Source: Paremcibacter congregatus (lineage in GTDB: Bacteria; Pseudomonadota; Alphaproteobacteria; Sphingomonadales; Emcibacteraceae). Taken from it: a stretch of 64,000 nt of DNA. The stretch's first letter is position 1, and each line of letters opens with the position of its first letter. Under the pieces are notes generated by a model. The model did no database searches, was not told where the DNA came from, and saw nothing but the letters and a program-made list of their open reading frames with translations. Of this stretch, positions 17,169 through 29,188 are shown one piece after another. The stretch is taken from positions 3,255,501-3,319,500 of the forward strand of contig NZ_CP041025.1 in the NCBI RefSeq assembly GCF_006385135.1, in the 5' to 3' direction. The position numbers were made by a program, and so were the translations under genes.

Positions 17169-18508
17169 CTGCGTTTTCTCCCTTTGCCGCGGATCTTCGA
17201 TTTCTTCATCAGGCCTTCATATTGATGGGCCATCAGGTGACTGTGAATCTGGGCGACCGTATCCATGGTCACACTGACCACGATCAAAAGCGAGGTTCCG
17301 CCAAAGTAAAACGGAATGGCATATTTGGCGCGCAGGACTTCAGGCAACAGACACACGAGGGTCAGGTAAAGTGCCCCGACAAACGTCAAGCGTGTCAAAA
17401 CAAAATCAAGATAGTTGGCTGTATTCTTGCCCGGACGGATCCCGGGAATAAAGCCACCGTATTTTTTCAGGTTGTCCGCTGTCTCTTCCGGGTTGAACTG
17501 AATAGCCGTATAGAAGAAACAGAAAAAGATAATACCGGCCGCATACAACGCCATATACAGCGGCTGCCCAGGTCCAAGCAGGGTCGTGACCGTTGTCATC
17601 CACTCCGGTCCGCCGTCAGCGGCAAAGCCGGCAACTGTCATCGGCATCAGCAGCAAAGAAGACGCGAAGATCGGCGGGATAACCCCGGCGGTGTTCAGCT
17701 TCATCGGCATATGGGACTGTTCGCCCTTGGAGGCGCCGGTCGCGGTCTGACGTTTCGGATACTGGATCAGGAGACGACGCTGGGCGCGCTCCATAAAGAC
17801 GATAAAGCCAATCACGGCGGCTACCATAATCAGGAGGCCCACAATCACCAGAGGCCCGCCGAGCTGGCCTTTGGCACTCAGTTCAAGCGTTCCGACGATG
17901 GCAGACGGCAACTGGGCCACGATACCAGCGAAGATGATCAGGGAAATCCCGTTCCCTACCCCGCGGGCTGTAATCTGTTCGCCCATCCACATCAGCAGCA
18001 AAGTCCCGCCGAGCAATGTAATCACGGTCGTCGCAATAAAGAACACGCCGCCATCATCAAGGGCGATACCGCCGGACTGCATGCTGGTCGCAATCGCGTA
18101 CCCCTGAACAATGGTCAGAATCACGGTGCCGTAACGGGTATATTGATTGATTTTCTGACGGCCTGCCTCACCTTCTTTTTTCAGCTCGCCAATGCGCGGT
18201 GAAATGGAAGTCATCAACTGCATGATGATGGAGGCCGAAATATAAGGCATAATACCAAGGGCAAAAACACTCATCCGCTGAATGGCGCCGCCATTGAACA
18301 GATCGAGCATGCCGAGGATGCCGGATTGATTTTGCTCGAACATCCGCGCGAGTTCAATCGGGTTAATGCCCGGCAGAGGCACATACGTCCCCAGCCGATA
18401 GGCAACAAGGGCAAACAGGGTAAACCAGATGCGCTTTTTCAGTTCCGTCGCCTTGGAGAAAGCACTGAAATTCAGATTTGCTGCAAGTTGTTCAGCTGCT
18501 GATGCCAT
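17165..18508 (-). CDS. secY: protein translocase subunit SecY
   Basis: Channel-forming subunit of the SecYEG translocon, 447 residues with ten predicted membrane helices. Recognisable are KKRIWFTLFALVAYRLGTYVPLPG at helix 1, the plug region with ISPRIGELKKEGEAGRQKI, and the cytoplasmic C-terminus GLMKKSKIRGKGRKRR. Its partner SecE lies upstream in this window at 44322. Gap of 30 nt to rplO and a 4-nt overlap with adk. Confidence 0.97.
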   Translation of the reverse strand: MASAAEQLAANLNFSAFSKATELKKRIWFTLFALVAYRLGTYVPLPGINPIELARMFEQNQSGILGMLDLFNGGAIQRMSVFALGIMPYISASIIMQLMTSISPRIGELKKEGEAGRQKINQYTRYGTVILTIVQGYAIATSMQSGGIALDDGGVFFIATTVITLLGGTLLLMWMGEQITARGVGNGISLIIFAGIVAQLPSAIVGTLELSAKGQLGGPLVIVGLLIMVAAVIGFIVFMERAQRRLLIQYPKRQTATGASKGEQSHMPMKLNTAGVIPPIFASSLLLMPMTVAGFAADGGPEWMTTVTTLLGPGQPLYMALYAAGIIFFCFFYTAIQFNPEETADNLKKYGGFIPGIRPGKNTANYLDFVLTRLTFVGALYLTLVCLLPEVLRAKYAIPFYFGGTSLLIVVSVTMDTVAQIHSHLMAHQYEGLMKKSKIRGKGRKRR

Positions 18509-18538
18509 CTAATATTATCCCTGTTGCCAATATTTTTA

Positions 18539-19021
18539 TTATTCAGAAGCTTCCGCAACGGCTGGTGACGTTACAGTTACCTTGCCGCCCGCTTTTTCAA
18601 CAGCTGCGATGGCAGCGGCTGATGCACCGGACACTTCAATCGTTACTTTTGATTTCAGTTCACCTTTGGCCAACAGACGAACGCCGTCTTTAACACCATT
18701 AACAACACCGGCTGCGTGCAGCAGTTCGATGGTGATGGCTTTTTTGGCGTCCAGTTTCTTGGCGTCAATAGCTTCCTGCAACCGACCAAGATTAACCGGC
18801 ACAAATACTTTGCGGTTAATATTGTTAAAGCCACGTTTTGGCAGACGCTGATAAATCGGCATCTGACCGCCTTCGAAGCCTTTAATTGCAACACCGGAAC
18901 GGGACTTCTGGCCTTTTACACCGCGTCCACCGGTTTTGCCGGTGCCAGAACCAATACCACGCCCAATGCGTTTGCGGTCTTTGGTGGAGCCTGGCTTATT
19001 GGCTAATTCATTAAGTTTCAT
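18539..19021 (-). CDS. rplO: 50S ribosomal protein L15
   Basis: Large-subunit assembly protein, 160 residues. The N-terminus [18 protein letters not shown] and the glycine-rich [21 protein letters not shown] stretch that threads into 23S rRNA are typical. The C-terminal domain is Ala/Val-rich with an acidic tail AVAEASE. Located 50 nt after rpmD, as in the spc operon. Confidence 0.97.
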   Translation of the reverse strand: MKLNELANKPGSTKDRKRIGRGIGSGTGKTGGRGVKGQKSRSGVAIKGFEGGQMPIYQRLPKRGFNNINRKVFVPVNLGRLQEAIDAKKLDAKKAITIELLHAAGVVNGVKDGVRLLAKGELKSKVTIEVSGASAAAIAAVEKAGGKVTVTSPAVAEASE

Positions 19022-19071
19022 GGTTCTTACCTTGTCACCTGTACCCTATACATAAACTATATAAGGCGAGA

Positions 19072-19260
19072 TTAAACTTCTTCAACCTTTACCATGTGGC
19101 GAACCTTGCGGATCATGCCACGAACAGCTGGCGTATCTTCCAGCTCCCGGGTGCGGTTCATTTTGTTCAGACCAAGACCGATGAGCGTTGCCCGTTGATC
19201 CTGCGGACGGCGGATCGGGCTACCGATCTGCGTTACCTTAACTGTTTTCTTACCTGCCAT
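19072..19260 (-). CDS. rpmD: 50S ribosomal protein L30
   Basis: Small 62-residue large-subunit protein, usual bacterial length: [15 protein letters not shown], then [22 protein letters not shown] and MVKVEEV. It follows rpsE by 4 nt. Confidence 0.96.
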   Translation of the reverse strand: MAGKKTVKVTQIGSPIRRPQDQRATLIGLGLNKMNRTRELEDTPAVRGMIRKVRHMVKVEEV

Positions 19261-19264
19261 CAGA

Positions 19265-19822
19265 CTACTCCGTCACTTCCTGAGCAACCGTGTCCTGTCC
19301 GCCGCGACGGCTGACAATGTCACTTACTTTCTTGCTCCGTTTCGACGCAATCATCCGCGGCGAACACTGTTTTTTCAAAGCGTCAATTGTGCCGCGAACC
19401 ATGTTGTAAGGGTTAGAAGACCCCAATGATTTCGTCACAACATCCTGTACGCCAAGTGCTTCGAACACTGCGCGCATCGGACCACCGGCGATAATACCGG
19501 TACCCACAGGCGCAGAGCGGATCACAACCTTGCCGGCGCCGTGGCGTCCGTCGATGTCATGATGCAATGTCCGGCCTTCCCGCAGGGGGATGCGTACCAT
19601 TGATTTTTTCGCGTCTTCTGTTGCCTTGCGGATCGCTTCAGGAACTTCGCGGGCCTTACCCTTACCGAAGCCTACCTGACCCTTACCATCACCAACGACG
19701 ACAAGCGCAGCGAAACCGAACCGGCGACCGCCCTTGACCACTTTGGCCACGCGGTTGATGTGAACCAATTTCTCAATCAGGTCACTTTCCGGCTGACGGT
19801 TATCTCTTTCAGACCGTGCCAT
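19265..19822 (-). CDS. rpsE: 30S ribosomal protein S5
   Basis: Small-subunit protein needed for translational accuracy and helicase activity at the mRNA entry, 185 residues. [20 protein letters not shown] is the dsRNA-binding fold; the C-terminal domain holds [19 protein letters not shown]. The loop VVKGGRR, where spectinomycin resistance changes arise, reads as wild type. Confidence 0.97.
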   Translation of the reverse strand: MARSERDNRQPESDLIEKLVHINRVAKVVKGGRRFGFAALVVVGDGKGQVGFGKGKAREVPEAIRKATEDAKKSMVRIPLREGRTLHHDIDGRHGAGKVVIRSAPVGTGIIAGGPMRAVFEALGVQDVVTKSLGSSNPYNMVRGTIDALKKQCSPRMIASKRSKKVSDIVSRRGGQDTVAQEVTE

Positions 19823-19844
19823 ATTGTCTTCCCTTCAAATACCT

Positions 19845-20207
19845 TTAGAAATTCAGACCAGCTTCGCGAGCGGCGTCGGCCAGAGCCTTGATCCGGCCGT
19901 GGAAAAGAAAACCACCCCGATCAAAAACAACTGTATCAACGCCAGCACTTTTCGCGCGGCCTGCAATCAATTTTCCGACTTCTGCTGCAGCTTCGGAGTT
20001 GCTTCCAACTTTCAAAGCTTTCTTCAAATCAACATCCAATGTGGATGCTGCTGCAACAGTCACACCATTCGCATCATCAATAACCTGGGCATAGATATGC
20101 TGGTTTGTACGATGCACAGAAAGGCGAGGCCGTCCTGCTGCCACCTTGCGGAGATTAGTCCGCACCCGTTGGCGGCGACGGTTGAATAATTTTTTACCAT
20201 TAAGCAT
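19845..20207 (-). CDS. rplR: 50S ribosomal protein L18
   Basis: 5S rRNA-binding protein, 120 residues, recognised by [18 protein letters not shown] and the C-terminal [23 protein letters not shown]. The start is ATG 20207 (MLNGKKLF) with AGGTGG 5 nt upstream; the longer reading from GTG 20216 is less likely. Confidence 0.95.
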   Translation of the reverse strand: MLNGKKLFNRRRQRVRTNLRKVAAGRPRLSVHRTNQHIYAQVIDDANGVTVAAASTLDVDLKKALKVGSNSEAAAEVGKLIAGRAKSAGVDTVVFDRGGFLFHGRIKALADAAREAGLNF

Positions 20208-20219
20208 AACGACCACCTA

Positions 20220-20753
20220 TTATTTCTTCTTGCCTTCTTTGCGGAAGACAAATTCATCAGAATACCGCACACCCTTGCCTTTATAAGGCTCTGGTTTACG
20301 CCATTCACGAATTTCTGCTGCAACCTGACCCACAAGCTGTTTGTTGATGCCGGAGATGACGACAGTCGTCTGATCCGGACATTTCACATCAATGCCTTCT
20401 GGGATGGGATATACAACATCATGACTGAAGCCAAGCTGAAGCGTAACAGTTTTACCCTGTACCGCTGCACGATACCCGACACCAACCAGCTGCAGTGTTT
20501 TGGAAAAACCTTCCGTCACACCATCAACCAGGTTGCTGACCAGCGTGCGCTGCATGCCCCACATGGACCGTGCCCGCTTCGTATCACCAATCGGCATTAC
20601 AGAGATATTGCCATCTTCCATCTTCACGTCAACATCGTTGACGAATGTCATGGACAATTCACCTTTGGGACCCTTGACGAGCAAATCTTTGCCGTCAAGT
20701 TTTGCTTCAACACCTTGCGGCACAGCAACTGCTTTTTTACCAATTCTAGACAT
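20220..20753 (-). CDS. rplF: 50S ribosomal protein L6
   Basis: Large-subunit protein near the factor-binding site, 177 residues with two related domains. [19 protein letters not shown] opens the protein, and the second domain ends with [20 protein letters not shown], the L6 signature. It lies 11 nt after rpsH. Confidence 0.97.
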   Translation of the reverse strand: MSRIGKKAVAVPQGVEAKLDGKDLLVKGPKGELSMTFVNDVDVKMEDGNISVMPIGDTKRARSMWGMQRTLVSNLVDGVTEGFSKTLQLVGVGYRAAVQGKTVTLQLGFSHDVVYPIPEGIDVKCPDQTTVVISGINKQLVGQVAAEIREWRKPEPYKGKGVRYSDEFVFRKEGKKK

Positions 20754-20764
20754 ATAACCTATCC

Positions 20765-21163
20765 TTAGAATACTGTGCAGATGATCTCGCCACCAACATT
20801 CTGATCACGCGCTTCAGAATCGGAGAGTACACCTTTTGGGGTTGATACAATTGAAATACCCAGGCCATTCCGCACCCGTGGCAGATCCGCCACAGAAGAA
20901 TAAACCCGAAGACCCGGTTTGGAAACGCGTTTGATTTCGCGAATAACCGGTTGGCCTTCATGATATTTCAGCTCAATATTAATCTGCGGCTTTCCGGTCT
21001 GATCGTCAGCACGGTTATAACCACGTATGAAGCCTTCACGTTCCAGTACATCAAGCACTCGCTGACGCATGTTGGACGCAGGCGAACTAACAGAACTTTT
21101 ATTAACACGTTGTCCGTTGCGGATGCGTGTAATCATATCTGCTAGAGGATCACTCATTGACAT
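20765..21163 (-). CDS. rpsH: 30S ribosomal protein S8
   Basis: Primary 16S rRNA-binding protein, 132 residues: [15 protein letters not shown] at the start and [20 protein letters not shown] with GEIICTVF at the end. In enterobacteria S8 represses the spc operon by binding near rplE; whether a similar site exists here was not determined. Confidence 0.97.
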   Translation of the reverse strand: MSMSDPLADMITRIRNGQRVNKSSVSSPASNMRQRVLDVLEREGFIRGYNRADDQTGKPQINIELKYHEGQPVIREIKRVSKPGLRVYSSVADLPRVRNGLGISIVSTPKGVLSDSEARDQNVGGEIICTVF

Positions 21164-21178
21164 TTTGCCTGTCCTCCC

Positions 21179-21484
21179 TTACCAGCTCGATTTCGTTACA
21201 CCGGGAAGATAGCCAGAAGAGGCCAGATCACGGAGTGAAATACGGGACATTTTAAATTTACGATGATAGCCACGGGGGCGACCAGTTACCTGACAGCGGT
21301 TGCGCAGACGAGTTGCCGCACTATTGCGGGGCATCTTTGCCAGCTTCAGACGCGCCATGAACTGCTCTTCAGCAGACAATTCCGGGTCGACAGCCGCTTT
21401 TTTCAAAGCCGCACGTTTCTCAGCAAACTTTGCCACCAAACGCTCACGCTTCATATTCTTTTCAACAGCACTTACTTTAGCCAT
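21179..21484 (-). CDS. rpsN: 30S ribosomal protein S14 (long, zinc-free form)
   Basis: Head protein of the 30S subunit, 101 residues. [20 protein letters not shown] and LPRNS-type (here [22 protein letters not shown]) are diagnostic. Length and the absence of two CxxC pairs mark the C-minus, zinc-independent form. Confidence 0.97.
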   Translation of the reverse strand: MAKVSAVEKNMKRERLVAKFAEKRAALKKAAVDPELSAEEQFMARLKLAKMPRNSAATRLRNRCQVTGRPRGYHRKFKMSRISLRDLASSGYLPGVTKSSW

Positions 21485-21504
21485 TTCAAATTTCCTTGCC
21501 TATT

Positions 21505-22056
21505 CTATTTTTGGAAAGGCATCTGGAAACCATCGAGAAGCGACTTGGCTTCTGCATCGGTTTTTGCAGATGTACAAATGATGATGTCCATTCCCCGGGT
21601 ATCGTCTACGTCATCGTAGGAGATCTCAGGAAACACCAGCTGTTCTTTCAGACCGAGAGCATAGTTGCCCCGACCATCAAAACTGGTTGGCTTGACACCG
21701 CGGAAGTCGCGAACACGTGGCAATGCGATCTGGATCAGACGATCCAGAAACTCATACATCTGATTTCCCCGGAGGGTAACCTTACAGCCAATAGGCATTT
21801 CTTCACGAAGTTTGAACGACGCAATAGATTTTTTCGCGCGGGTGGTGACAGGCTTCTGACCGGAAATCTTAGTCATTTCCTCAACAGCTTTTTTAATCTT
21901 TTTGCTGTCGCCGACGGCTTCACCAACACCCATGTTGATTACAATTTTCTCAAGGCGAGGAATTTCCATCACATTGGCAAAATTGAATTCTTTTTGCAAA
22001 TCGGCGCGGACTTTACTTTCGTAAACTTCGCGCAAACGAGGAGTATAAGCAGTCAT
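21505..22056 (-). CDS. rplE: 50S ribosomal protein L5
   Basis: 5S rRNA-binding protein at the central protuberance, 183 residues. The patterns [35 protein letters not shown] and [14 protein letters not shown] identify it. Its start shares one base with the rplX stop (TAATG), so translation is coupled. Confidence 0.97.
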   Translation of the reverse strand: MTAYTPRLREVYESKVRADLQKEFNFANVMEIPRLEKIVINMGVGEAVGDSKKIKKAVEEMTKISGQKPVTTRAKKSIASFKLREEMPIGCKVTLRGNQMYEFLDRLIQIALPRVRDFRGVKPTSFDGRGNYALGLKEQLVFPEISYDDVDDTRGMDIIICTSAKTDAEAKSLLDGFQMPFQK

Positions 22057-22376
22057 TAGATTACTTCCCCTGATGCTCTAGAGATGCGGACCTTGGTCCC
22101 ATCTTTTTCAATTTTATATCCAGCTTTGGTTGCCTTATCGGACTTGGGATCGATCAGCGCCAGGTTTGACACATGAATCGGAGCTTCCTTCGTCTTGATA
22201 CCGCCTTCTTCTGTTTGAGTCTGACGTGTATGGCGCTTAACCAAATTGATACCCTTAACAACGGCACGAGATTCGGATGGAATCATGCGAATGATTTCAC
22301 CTTTCTTGCCTTTGTCCTTACCGGTAAGAACGATAACTTCATCGCCCTTTTTAATTTTAAACTTTGCGGTAGCCAT
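22056..22376 (-). CDS. rplX: 50S ribosomal protein L24
   Basis: Assembly-initiator protein of the 50S subunit, 106 residues, with the KOW motif [18 protein letters not shown] at residues 12-29. It shares one base with both the rplN stop and the rplE start, so three genes are linked by TAATG junctions. Confidence 0.97.
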   Translation of the reverse strand: MATAKFKIKKGDEVIVLTGKDKGKKGEIIRMIPSESRAVVKGINLVKRHTRQTQTEEGGIKTKEAPIHVSNLALIDPKSDKATKAGYKIEKDGTKVRISRASGEVI

Positions 22377-22744
22377 TACAGCACCTCCGGTGCGAGAGAG
22401 ATAATTTTCATATGGTTAGCTGCACGCAGCTCACGTACCACAGGGCCAAAGATGCGGGTACCGATAGGCTCATTCTGCTTGTTGATCAGAACGGCAGCGT
22501 TGCCGTCAAACCGAATAGCAGTCCCATCAGACCGTTGAACATCTTTTTTAGTGCGGACGATTACAGCACGATGCACCTGACCTTTTTTCACTTTGCCGCG
22601 AGGAATCGCTTCCTTAATACTGACGACAATGACATCGCCGACCCCAGCCACTTTACGGTGGGAGCCGCCGAGTACCTTGATGCATTGAACCCGGCGAGCG
22701 CCAGAGTTGTCAGCAACGTCAAGATTGGTTTGCATTTGAATCAT
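22376..22744 (-). CDS. rplN: 50S ribosomal protein L14
   Basis: Subunit-interface protein, 122 residues: [18 protein letters not shown] with [10 protein letters not shown], then [10 protein letters not shown] and FGPVVRELR. The first gene of the classical spc operon; here it follows rpsQ by 42 nt, with no clear promoter seen in that gap. Confidence 0.97.
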   Translation of the reverse strand: MIQMQTNLDVADNSGARRVQCIKVLGGSHRKVAGVGDVIVVSIKEAIPRGKVKKGQVHRAVIVRTKKDVQRSDGTAIRFDGNAAVLINKQNEPIGTRIFGPVVRELRAANHMKIISLAPEVL

Positions 22745-22786
22745 TGGTTCATTCCAACTTAGTTACATTTAATCCGAAAACACCTT

Positions 22787-23020
22787 TTAAGCGTTTTCAA
22801 CAATTTTCCAAGTCTTATTTTTGGAAATCGGACGACATTCTTCAATTCGAATGATATCGCCCACTTTACAAGCATTGTTTTCATCATGTGCGTGGTACTT
22901 TTTAGTCCGGCGCACAACTTTATGAATCAATGGGTGCTTAAAGCGACGTTCGACCAAAACGACAACAGTTTTGTCATTCTTGTCACTGACAACTTCACCT
23001 TGCAAAATACGTTTAGGCAT
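22787..23020 (-). CDS. rpsQ: 30S ribosomal protein S17
   Basis: Primary 16S rRNA-binding protein, 77 residues with an OB fold: [20 protein letters not shown] and the [20 protein letters not shown] segment. It overlaps the end of rpmC by 8 nt. Confidence 0.96.
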   Translation of the reverse strand: MPKRILQGEVVSDKNDKTVVVLVERRFKHPLIHKVVRRTKKYHAHDENNACKVGDIIRIEECRPISKNKTWKIVENA

Positions 23021-23216
23021 TGGATCCTACCTTCTCTGATTGGTTAAGCAGCGTGCGTACGCGGGCAATATCCCGACGTACAACACGCACACGTGCAGTA
23101 TTTTCCAACTGAGCTGTTGCTCTTTGAAAACGCAGGTTGAACTGCTCTTTTTTCAAATCGAGCAGCAGGCCATTCAATTCGTCTACTGACTTACCACGAA
23201 GTTCTGATGTTTTCAT
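23013..23216 (-). CDS. rpmC: 50S ribosomal protein L29
   Basis: Small helical protein at the tunnel exit, 67 residues: [15 protein letters not shown] and [20 protein letters not shown] 23216 is chosen, with AGGAG 8 nt upstream; the frame upstream has only a GTG three codons earlier. Confidence 0.95.
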   Translation of the reverse strand: MKTSELRGKSVDELNGLLLDLKKEQFNLRFQRATAQLENTARVRVVRRDIARVRTLLNQSEKVGSNA

Positions 23217-23231
23217 CTCGAACACTCCTAT

Positions 23232-23645
23232 CTATTCGCCAAGACGCGTAACGAAACGCGTTGCGATTGGCAGCTTGGCGGCAGCACGTTCGAAGGCTTC
23301 ACGGGCCAGTTCAAGCGGCACGCCATCCATTTCAAACATAATACGACCAGGCTTTACTTTACATGCCCAGAATTCCACAGAACCCTTACCTTTACCCATA
23401 CGGACTTCGGCAGGTTTTTTGGAAACAGGCACATCCGGGAAGATGCGAATCCACACTTTACCTTGACGCTTGATGTGACGTGTCATGGCACGACGGGCAG
23501 CTTCGATCTGTCGGGCTGTTATTCTTTCCGGCTCAAGCGCCTTCAGACCACAGGACCCAAAAGTGAGCGCAGTGCCCCCTTTTGCAGTACCTTTGATACG
23601 GCCTTTATGCGCTTTGCGGAATTTCGTCTTTTTCGGTTGAAGCAT
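23232..23645 (-). CDS. rplP: 50S ribosomal protein L16
   Basis: Large-subunit protein touching A-site tRNA, 137 residues: [36 protein letters not shown] and [18 protein letters not shown]. It follows rpsC by 6 nt, standard S10-operon order. Confidence 0.97.
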   Translation of the reverse strand: MLQPKKTKFRKAHKGRIKGTAKGGTALTFGSCGLKALEPERITARQIEAARRAMTRHIKRQGKVWIRIFPDVPVSKKPAEVRMGKGKGSVEFWACKVKPGRIMFEMDGVPLELAREAFERAAAKLPIATRFVTRLGE

Positions 23646-23651
23646 AACTAA

Positions 23652-24389
23652 TTACCTCGCGTTCCGAGGAGATCTTGGACGCCGGTCTCTGCCACCTGCG
23701 TTACCACCAGAACTCTTCTGCATTTCATTGATGCGGTTGTCACGAGCCATTGGATCGTGTTCCATGATCTCGCCTTTAAAGATCCAGACTTTGACGCCGA
23801 TGATACCGTAAGGTGTCTTGGCTTTGCTTTCAGCATAGTCAATGTCGGACCGCAGCGTATGAAGCGGCACGCGGCCTTCACGATACCATTCCGTACGGGC
23901 GATTTCAGCACCCCCCAGACGGCCGGCCGTGTTGATCCGGATACCAAGGGCGCCGAGACGCATTGCGCTCTGCATAACCCGTTTCATGGCGCGACGGAAA
24001 GCAACCCGACGTTCCAGCTGCTGACAGACACTGTCGCCAACCAACTGGGCATCGATTTCCGGCTTGCGGACTTCAACGATATTCAGGCTCACATCAAGGG
24101 CCTTGGTCATCGCGGCAATAGATTTGCGCAGAATTTCAATGTCCGCGCCTTTCTTGCCGATGATCACGCCAGGACGAGCGGAGTAGATTGTCACCCGGGC
24201 TTTTTTAGCCGGACGTTCAATCACCACACGGCTGATCGCCGCAGCTTTCAGCTTCTCCATCAGATAGGCGCGAATGGCCAGGTCTTCATGAAGCAGCGTT
24301 GAATAGTCATCTCCACTGGCGTACCAGCGGCTGTCCCAGGTGCGGTTGATCCCAAGGCGAAGACCGATTGGATTAACTTTTTGACCCAT
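23652..24389 (-). CDS. rpsC: 30S ribosomal protein S3
   Basis: mRNA-entry protein of the 30S subunit, 245 residues. A KH domain (about 40-110) contains [16 protein letters not shown]; the C-terminal half includes [11 protein letters not shown] and [18 protein letters not shown]. The extreme C-terminus ([20 protein letters not shown]) is a Gly/Arg-rich tail. Start and rplV stop share one base. Confidence 0.97.
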   Translation of the reverse strand: MGQKVNPIGLRLGINRTWDSRWYASGDDYSTLLHEDLAIRAYLMEKLKAAAISRVVIERPAKKARVTIYSARPGVIIGKKGADIEILRKSIAAMTKALDVSLNIVEVRKPEIDAQLVGDSVCQQLERRVAFRRAMKRVMQSAMRLGALGIRINTAGRLGGAEIARTEWYREGRVPLHTLRSDIDYAESKAKTPYGIIGVKVWIFKGEIMEHDPMARDNRINEMQKSSGGNAGGRDRRPRSPRNAR

Positions 24390-24769
24390 TATGCTTGCTC
24401 CTCAACCTCGCGGACCATGATCCGGATGCGACTGAATGGTTTTAAAATTTTGCCCGTACGTCCCCGTGCCCGAGGGCGGAAACGTTTCATGACCAAAGAC
24501 TTGCCAACGCTGGCTTCTGCAACAACCAGGCTGTCTACATCGAGACCGTGGTTGTTTTCTGCATTCGCGATTGCGCTTTCAAGAACTTTTTTCACATCAC
24601 CGGCAATACGGCGTTTAGAGAAAGTGAGATCCGCAAGTGCTCTTTCAACTTTCTTGCCACGAATGAGACCAGCGACCAGATTAAGTTTCTGGGGGCTAAC
24701 GCGAACCATTTTGCATGTTGCAATTGCTTCGTTGTCTGCGACGCGACGTGGTGCTGTTTTCTTACCCAC
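24389..24769 (-). CDS. rplV: 50S ribosomal protein L22
   Basis: Protein lining the exit tunnel, 126 residues, recognised by [20 protein letters not shown] and the C-terminal [20 protein letters not shown] hairpin that reaches the tunnel constriction. It is linked to rpsC by a TAATG junction. Confidence 0.97.
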   Translation of the reverse strand: MGKKTAPRRVADNEAIATCKMVRVSPQKLNLVAGLIRGKKVERALADLTFSKRRIAGDVKKVLESAIANAENNHGLDVDSLVVAEASVGKSLVMKRFRPRARGRTGKILKPFSRIRIMVREVEEQA

Positions 24770-24774
24770 GGCTA

Positions 24775-25053
24775 CTACCTCTTCCTAGCTTTTTTGTCTG
24801 CACCGTGACCATAATAGGTCCGGGTCGGTGCGAATTCACCAAGCTTATGGCCAACCATATCTTCTGTGACATACACAGGGATAAATTTGTGACCGTTATG
24901 TACATTAAAAGTCTGTCCTACGAACTGCGGCAAAATTGTTGACCGACGAGACCATGTCTTGATCGGTGAATTTTTGCCTGAGTCTGTCATTGCTTCAGAT
25001 TTCTTAAGCAAATGAAGATCGACGAACGGACCCTTCCAAACTGAACGTGCCAT
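24775..25053 (-). CDS. rpsS: 30S ribosomal protein S19
   Basis: Head protein of the 30S subunit, 92 residues: [37 protein letters not shown] and [16 protein letters not shown]. All are diagnostic. Nine nt after rplB. Confidence 0.97.
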   Translation of the reverse strand: MARSVWKGPFVDLHLLKKSEAMTDSGKNSPIKTWSRRSTILPQFVGQTFNVHNGHKFIPVYVTEDMVGHKLGEFAPTRTYYGHGADKKARKR

Positions 25054-25062
25054 TTGTCTCTC

Positions 25063-25896
25063 CTACTTCTTACGTTCGTGACGTGATCGTACAATGAAAC
25101 GATCCGTCGACTTGTTACTACGTGTCCGCTTACCTTTGGTCGGCTTGCCCCATGGTGTCACAGGATGACGACCACCGGATGTCCGACCTTCACCACCACC
25201 ATGTGGATGGTCAACAGGGTTCATGGCAACACCACGAACGCTCGGACGTCTGCCAAGCCAGCGACTGCGCCCGGCTTTCGCCAGTTTGATGTTCTTGTGG
25301 TCCGGGTTTGATACGGCACCGATGGTGGCCATACAAGAGGACGGAACATAACGCTGTTCACCAGAGGATAAACGAATAAGTACCTGAGAGCGGTCACGAC
25401 CGGTTACCTGTACATAACTCCCTGCGGAGCGTGCGATCTGACCACCTTTTTTAGGCTTCATTTCGACGTTATGCACGATGGAACCCACCGGAACACTATA
25501 CAATGGCATGGCATTACCAGGCTTCACATCAGCTTTCTCGCTGGCGATAACCTTATCACCAATATTCAAGCGTTGTGGCGCCAGGATATAGGCCTGCTCA
25601 CCGTCTGTATATTCGATCAATGCAATGAAAGATGTCCGGTTCGGATCATATTCCAGATGCATGACAGTTGCTTCAACATCCCATTTCTGCCGTTTGAAGT
25701 CGATCATGCGGTACGTCCGCTTATGACCACCCCCACGACGACGGGCTGTGATGCGACCATTATTGTTACGACCACCGGATTTGGTCAAACCTTCGGTCAA
25801 TGACTTGACGGGCTTGCCTTTCCACAGATCGGAACGGTCTACCTGTACCAGACTACGCTGACCAGGAGAGGTAGGGTTATATGTTTTTAACGCCAT
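25063..25896 (-). CDS. rplB: 50S ribosomal protein L2
   Basis: Core large-subunit protein next to the peptidyl transferase centre, 277 residues. [19 protein letters not shown], the SH3-like middle domain and the conserved [18 protein letters not shown] loop with the functionally important His are visible. Confidence 0.98.
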   Translation of the reverse strand: MALKTYNPTSPGQRSLVQVDRSDLWKGKPVKSLTEGLTKSGGRNNNGRITARRRGGGHKRTYRMIDFKRQKWDVEATVMHLEYDPNRTSFIALIEYTDGEQAYILAPQRLNIGDKVIASEKADVKPGNAMPLYSVPVGSIVHNVEMKPKKGGQIARSAGSYVQVTGRDRSQVLIRLSSGEQRYVPSSCMATIGAVSNPDHKNIKLAKAGRSRWLGRRPSVRGVAMNPVDHPHGGGEGRTSGGRHPVTPWGKPTKGKRTRSNKSTDRFIVRSRHERKK

Positions 25897-25900
25897 CTTC

Positions 25901-26194
25901 CTATACTCCCGTTGTCACGTCAATGGATTGGCCTTCGGCCAGCTGAACCATTGCTTTTTTGTAATCGTTTCTGCGGCCTTTGATGCCTTTGAAACGCTTT
26001 GTCTTACCTTTGACACGGATCGTATTGACCGCTTCGACTTTCACGTCGAACAGACCTTCAACAGCAGCCTTGATTTGAGGCTTTGTCGCTGTCAGGGCAA
26101 CCTGGAAGATAACCTGATTATATTCAGATACCATCGTGGATTTTTCCGTGATCACAGGGCCAAGGATGGTATCGTAATGTTTGATATCCGTCAT
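25901..26194 (-). CDS. rplW: 50S ribosomal protein L23
   Basis: Tunnel-exit protein that docks trigger factor and SRP, 97 residues: [20 protein letters not shown] and [19 protein letters not shown]. Its ATG overlaps the rplD stop by 4 nt. Confidence 0.97.
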   Translation of the reverse strand: MTDIKHYDTILGPVITEKSTMVSEYNQVIFQVALTATKPQIKAAVEGLFDVKVEAVNTIRVKGKTKRFKGIKGRRNDYKKAMVQLAEGQSIDVTTGV

Positions 26195-26811
26195 TTTAGC
26201 CTCTCCGTCAGACTTTCAAGAGCCGCTTTGCTCAAGACCAGCTTGTCAGCGCGCAGGATGTCATAAACATTGGCGCCTTGCGTTGGCAGAACATCAACAT
26301 ACGGAATGTTGCTTGCAGCAAGAAGAAAGTTTCTATTTACTTCTGCACCGTCAATGAACAGTGCGTTTACCAAGCCAAGCTTGCTCAATTTCGCTTTCAG
26401 CTCTTTGGTTTTGGCTTCTTTCAGGTCCATGTTTTCCAGGACGATCAGGTTGCCATTGGCCAGCTTTGAAGACAAAGCAGTTTTCAGGCCCAAAGTTCTG
26501 ATTTTCTTTGGCAGGTTAGTGGCATGTGAGCGGACAACTGGTCCGAAAGCGCGACCACCACTACGGAACTGACTGACTTTACCAGCACCGTGACGGGCGG
26601 TACCGCCGCCTTTTTGCTTCCCGATACGTTTTGTCGTACCGGCAACTTCACCCCGTGTCAGAACCTTGTGAGTTCCCGCACGGCGTTTTGCCAACTGCCA
26701 AACCACGACACGCTGAAGGATATCAGCCCGCTCTGGCAATGCATAGATACCTTCGTCCAGCTCTACGTCGCCGGCCTTCTTGGCATCAAGTGTTAATACT
26801 TCGGCTTTCAT
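26191..26811 (-). CDS. rplD: 50S ribosomal protein L4
   Basis: Large-subunit protein with a long loop reaching the tunnel, 206 residues. The loop is seen as [18 protein letters not shown] and [12 protein letters not shown]; the C-terminal part ends [15 protein letters not shown]. In E. coli L4 represses its own operon by acting on the S10 leader; here no such leader is present because rpsJ follows tuf directly. Confidence 0.97.
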   Translation of the reverse strand: MKAEVLTLDAKKAGDVELDEGIYALPERADILQRVVVWQLAKRRAGTHKVLTRGEVAGTTKRIGKQKGGGTARHGAGKVSQFRSGGRAFGPVVRSHATNLPKKIRTLGLKTALSSKLANGNLIVLENMDLKEAKTKELKAKLSKLGLVNALFIDGAEVNRNFLLAASNIPYVDVLPTQGANVYDILRADKLVLSKAALESLTERLK

Positions 26812-26814
26812 CGC

Positions 26815-27549
26815 TTATTCCTTATTCTCTTCAGCAGCGTCTTCTGCAGGAGCGTCCGCAACAGGAGCTTCGGCAGCAGCCCGAACCGCACCCGGATAAG
26901 GGCGATCAGCATGAGCTGGCTTCTTGACGGCGTCATTGATCAAAATCCAGCCGTTCTTGGCGCCAGGAATAGCTCCTTTTACAAGGATCAAACCTTCGTC
27001 CAGGTCCGTACCGACGACTTCGAGGTTAAGGATCGTCTTGCGCTCATCACCATAGTGACCAGCCATCTTCTTACCCTTGAACACGCGACCCGGATCCTGA
27101 CACTGACCCGTGGAACCGTGTGAACGGTGAGAGATGGAAACACCATGGGTCGCCCGCAGACCACCAAAGTTCCAACGTTTCATGGCACCCGCAAAACCTT
27201 TACCCTTAGAGGTACCGGTTACGTCAACCATTTGACCCGCAACGAAATGCTCAACAGTCAGTTCAGCACCTACGTCGATGAAAGCATCATCAGCAATACG
27301 GAATTCAGCCAGTTTCGCCTTAGGCTCAACCTGGGCTTTGGCAAAGTGACCACGCATTGGCTGCGTTGTCCGCTTTACTTTCGCCTTGCCAGCACCCAGT
27401 TGAAGAGCGCTGTAGCCGTCTTTTTCCATTGTTTTCTGTGAAACAACCTGACAGTTGTCAACATGCAGAAGCGTGACCGGGATATGTTTCCCGCCCTCGG
27501 CAAAAACACGCGACATGCCAACTTTTCTAGCAATTAGTCCTGCACGCAT
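26815..27549 (-). CDS. rplC: 50S ribosomal protein L3
   Basis: Early assembly protein of the 50S subunit, 244 residues: [16 protein letters not shown], the [19 protein letters not shown] loop near the peptidyl transferase centre and [18 protein letters not shown]. The last 30 residues are an Ala/Glu/Pro-rich acidic tail, common in alphaproteobacteria. Confidence 0.97.
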   Translation of the reverse strand: MRAGLIARKVGMSRVFAEGGKHIPVTLLHVDNCQVVSQKTMEKDGYSALQLGAGKAKVKRTTQPMRGHFAKAQVEPKAKLAEFRIADDAFIDVGAELTVEHFVAGQMVDVTGTSKGKGFAGAMKRWNFGGLRATHGVSISHRSHGSTGQCQDPGRVFKGKKMAGHYGDERKTILNLEVVGTDLDEGLILVKGAIPGAKNGWILINDAVKKPAHADRPYPGAVRAAAEAPVADAPAEDAAEENKE

Positions 27550-27554
27550 TGTTC

Positions 27555-27872
27555 TTAACCCTGCAATTTGATTTCAACATCAACACCGGCCGCCAGATCG
27601 AGCTTCATCAGCGCGTCAACGGTTTGTGGTGTCGGCTCTACGATGTCCAGAAGACGCTTGAATGTGCGCATTTCGAACTGCTCGCGTGATTTTTTGTTCA
27701 CGTGCGGTGACCGCAATACCGTGAATTTTTCAATCCGCGTTGGCATCGGAATGGGGCCGCGTACGCTAGCGCCTGTTCTTTTCGCCGTATTGGCAATCTC
27801 GCCAGCAGCCTGATCAAGAATACGATGATCAAATGCTTTCAGGCGGATGCGAATATTTTGTGATTCCAACAT
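27555..27872 (-). CDS. rpsJ: 30S ribosomal protein S10 (NusE)
   Basis: 30S head protein that also serves as the NusE antitermination factor, 105 residues: [20 protein letters not shown] and [20 protein letters not shown]. It lies only 42 nt after tuf with no terminator or promoter visible between, so the str and S10 genes look like one transcription unit. Confidence 0.97.
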   Translation of the reverse strand: MLESQNIRIRLKAFDHRILDQAAGEIANTAKRTGASVRGPIPMPTRIEKFTVLRSPHVNKKSREQFEMRTFKRLLDIVEPTPQTVDALMKLDLAAGVDVEIKLQG

Positions 27873-27914
27873 ATAAATTACGCGGGCCTTACAACCCGCG
27901 CTCCTAAACCTAAA

Positions 27915-29105
<1,191 letters not shown>

Positions 29106-29188
29106 TTTATTAAGTCCTTCTCACTTATATTCAAGCGTCCCGCTTTTTCCTCACGGGAAAAGTTAGTTCACAATTAAATTCGATATTA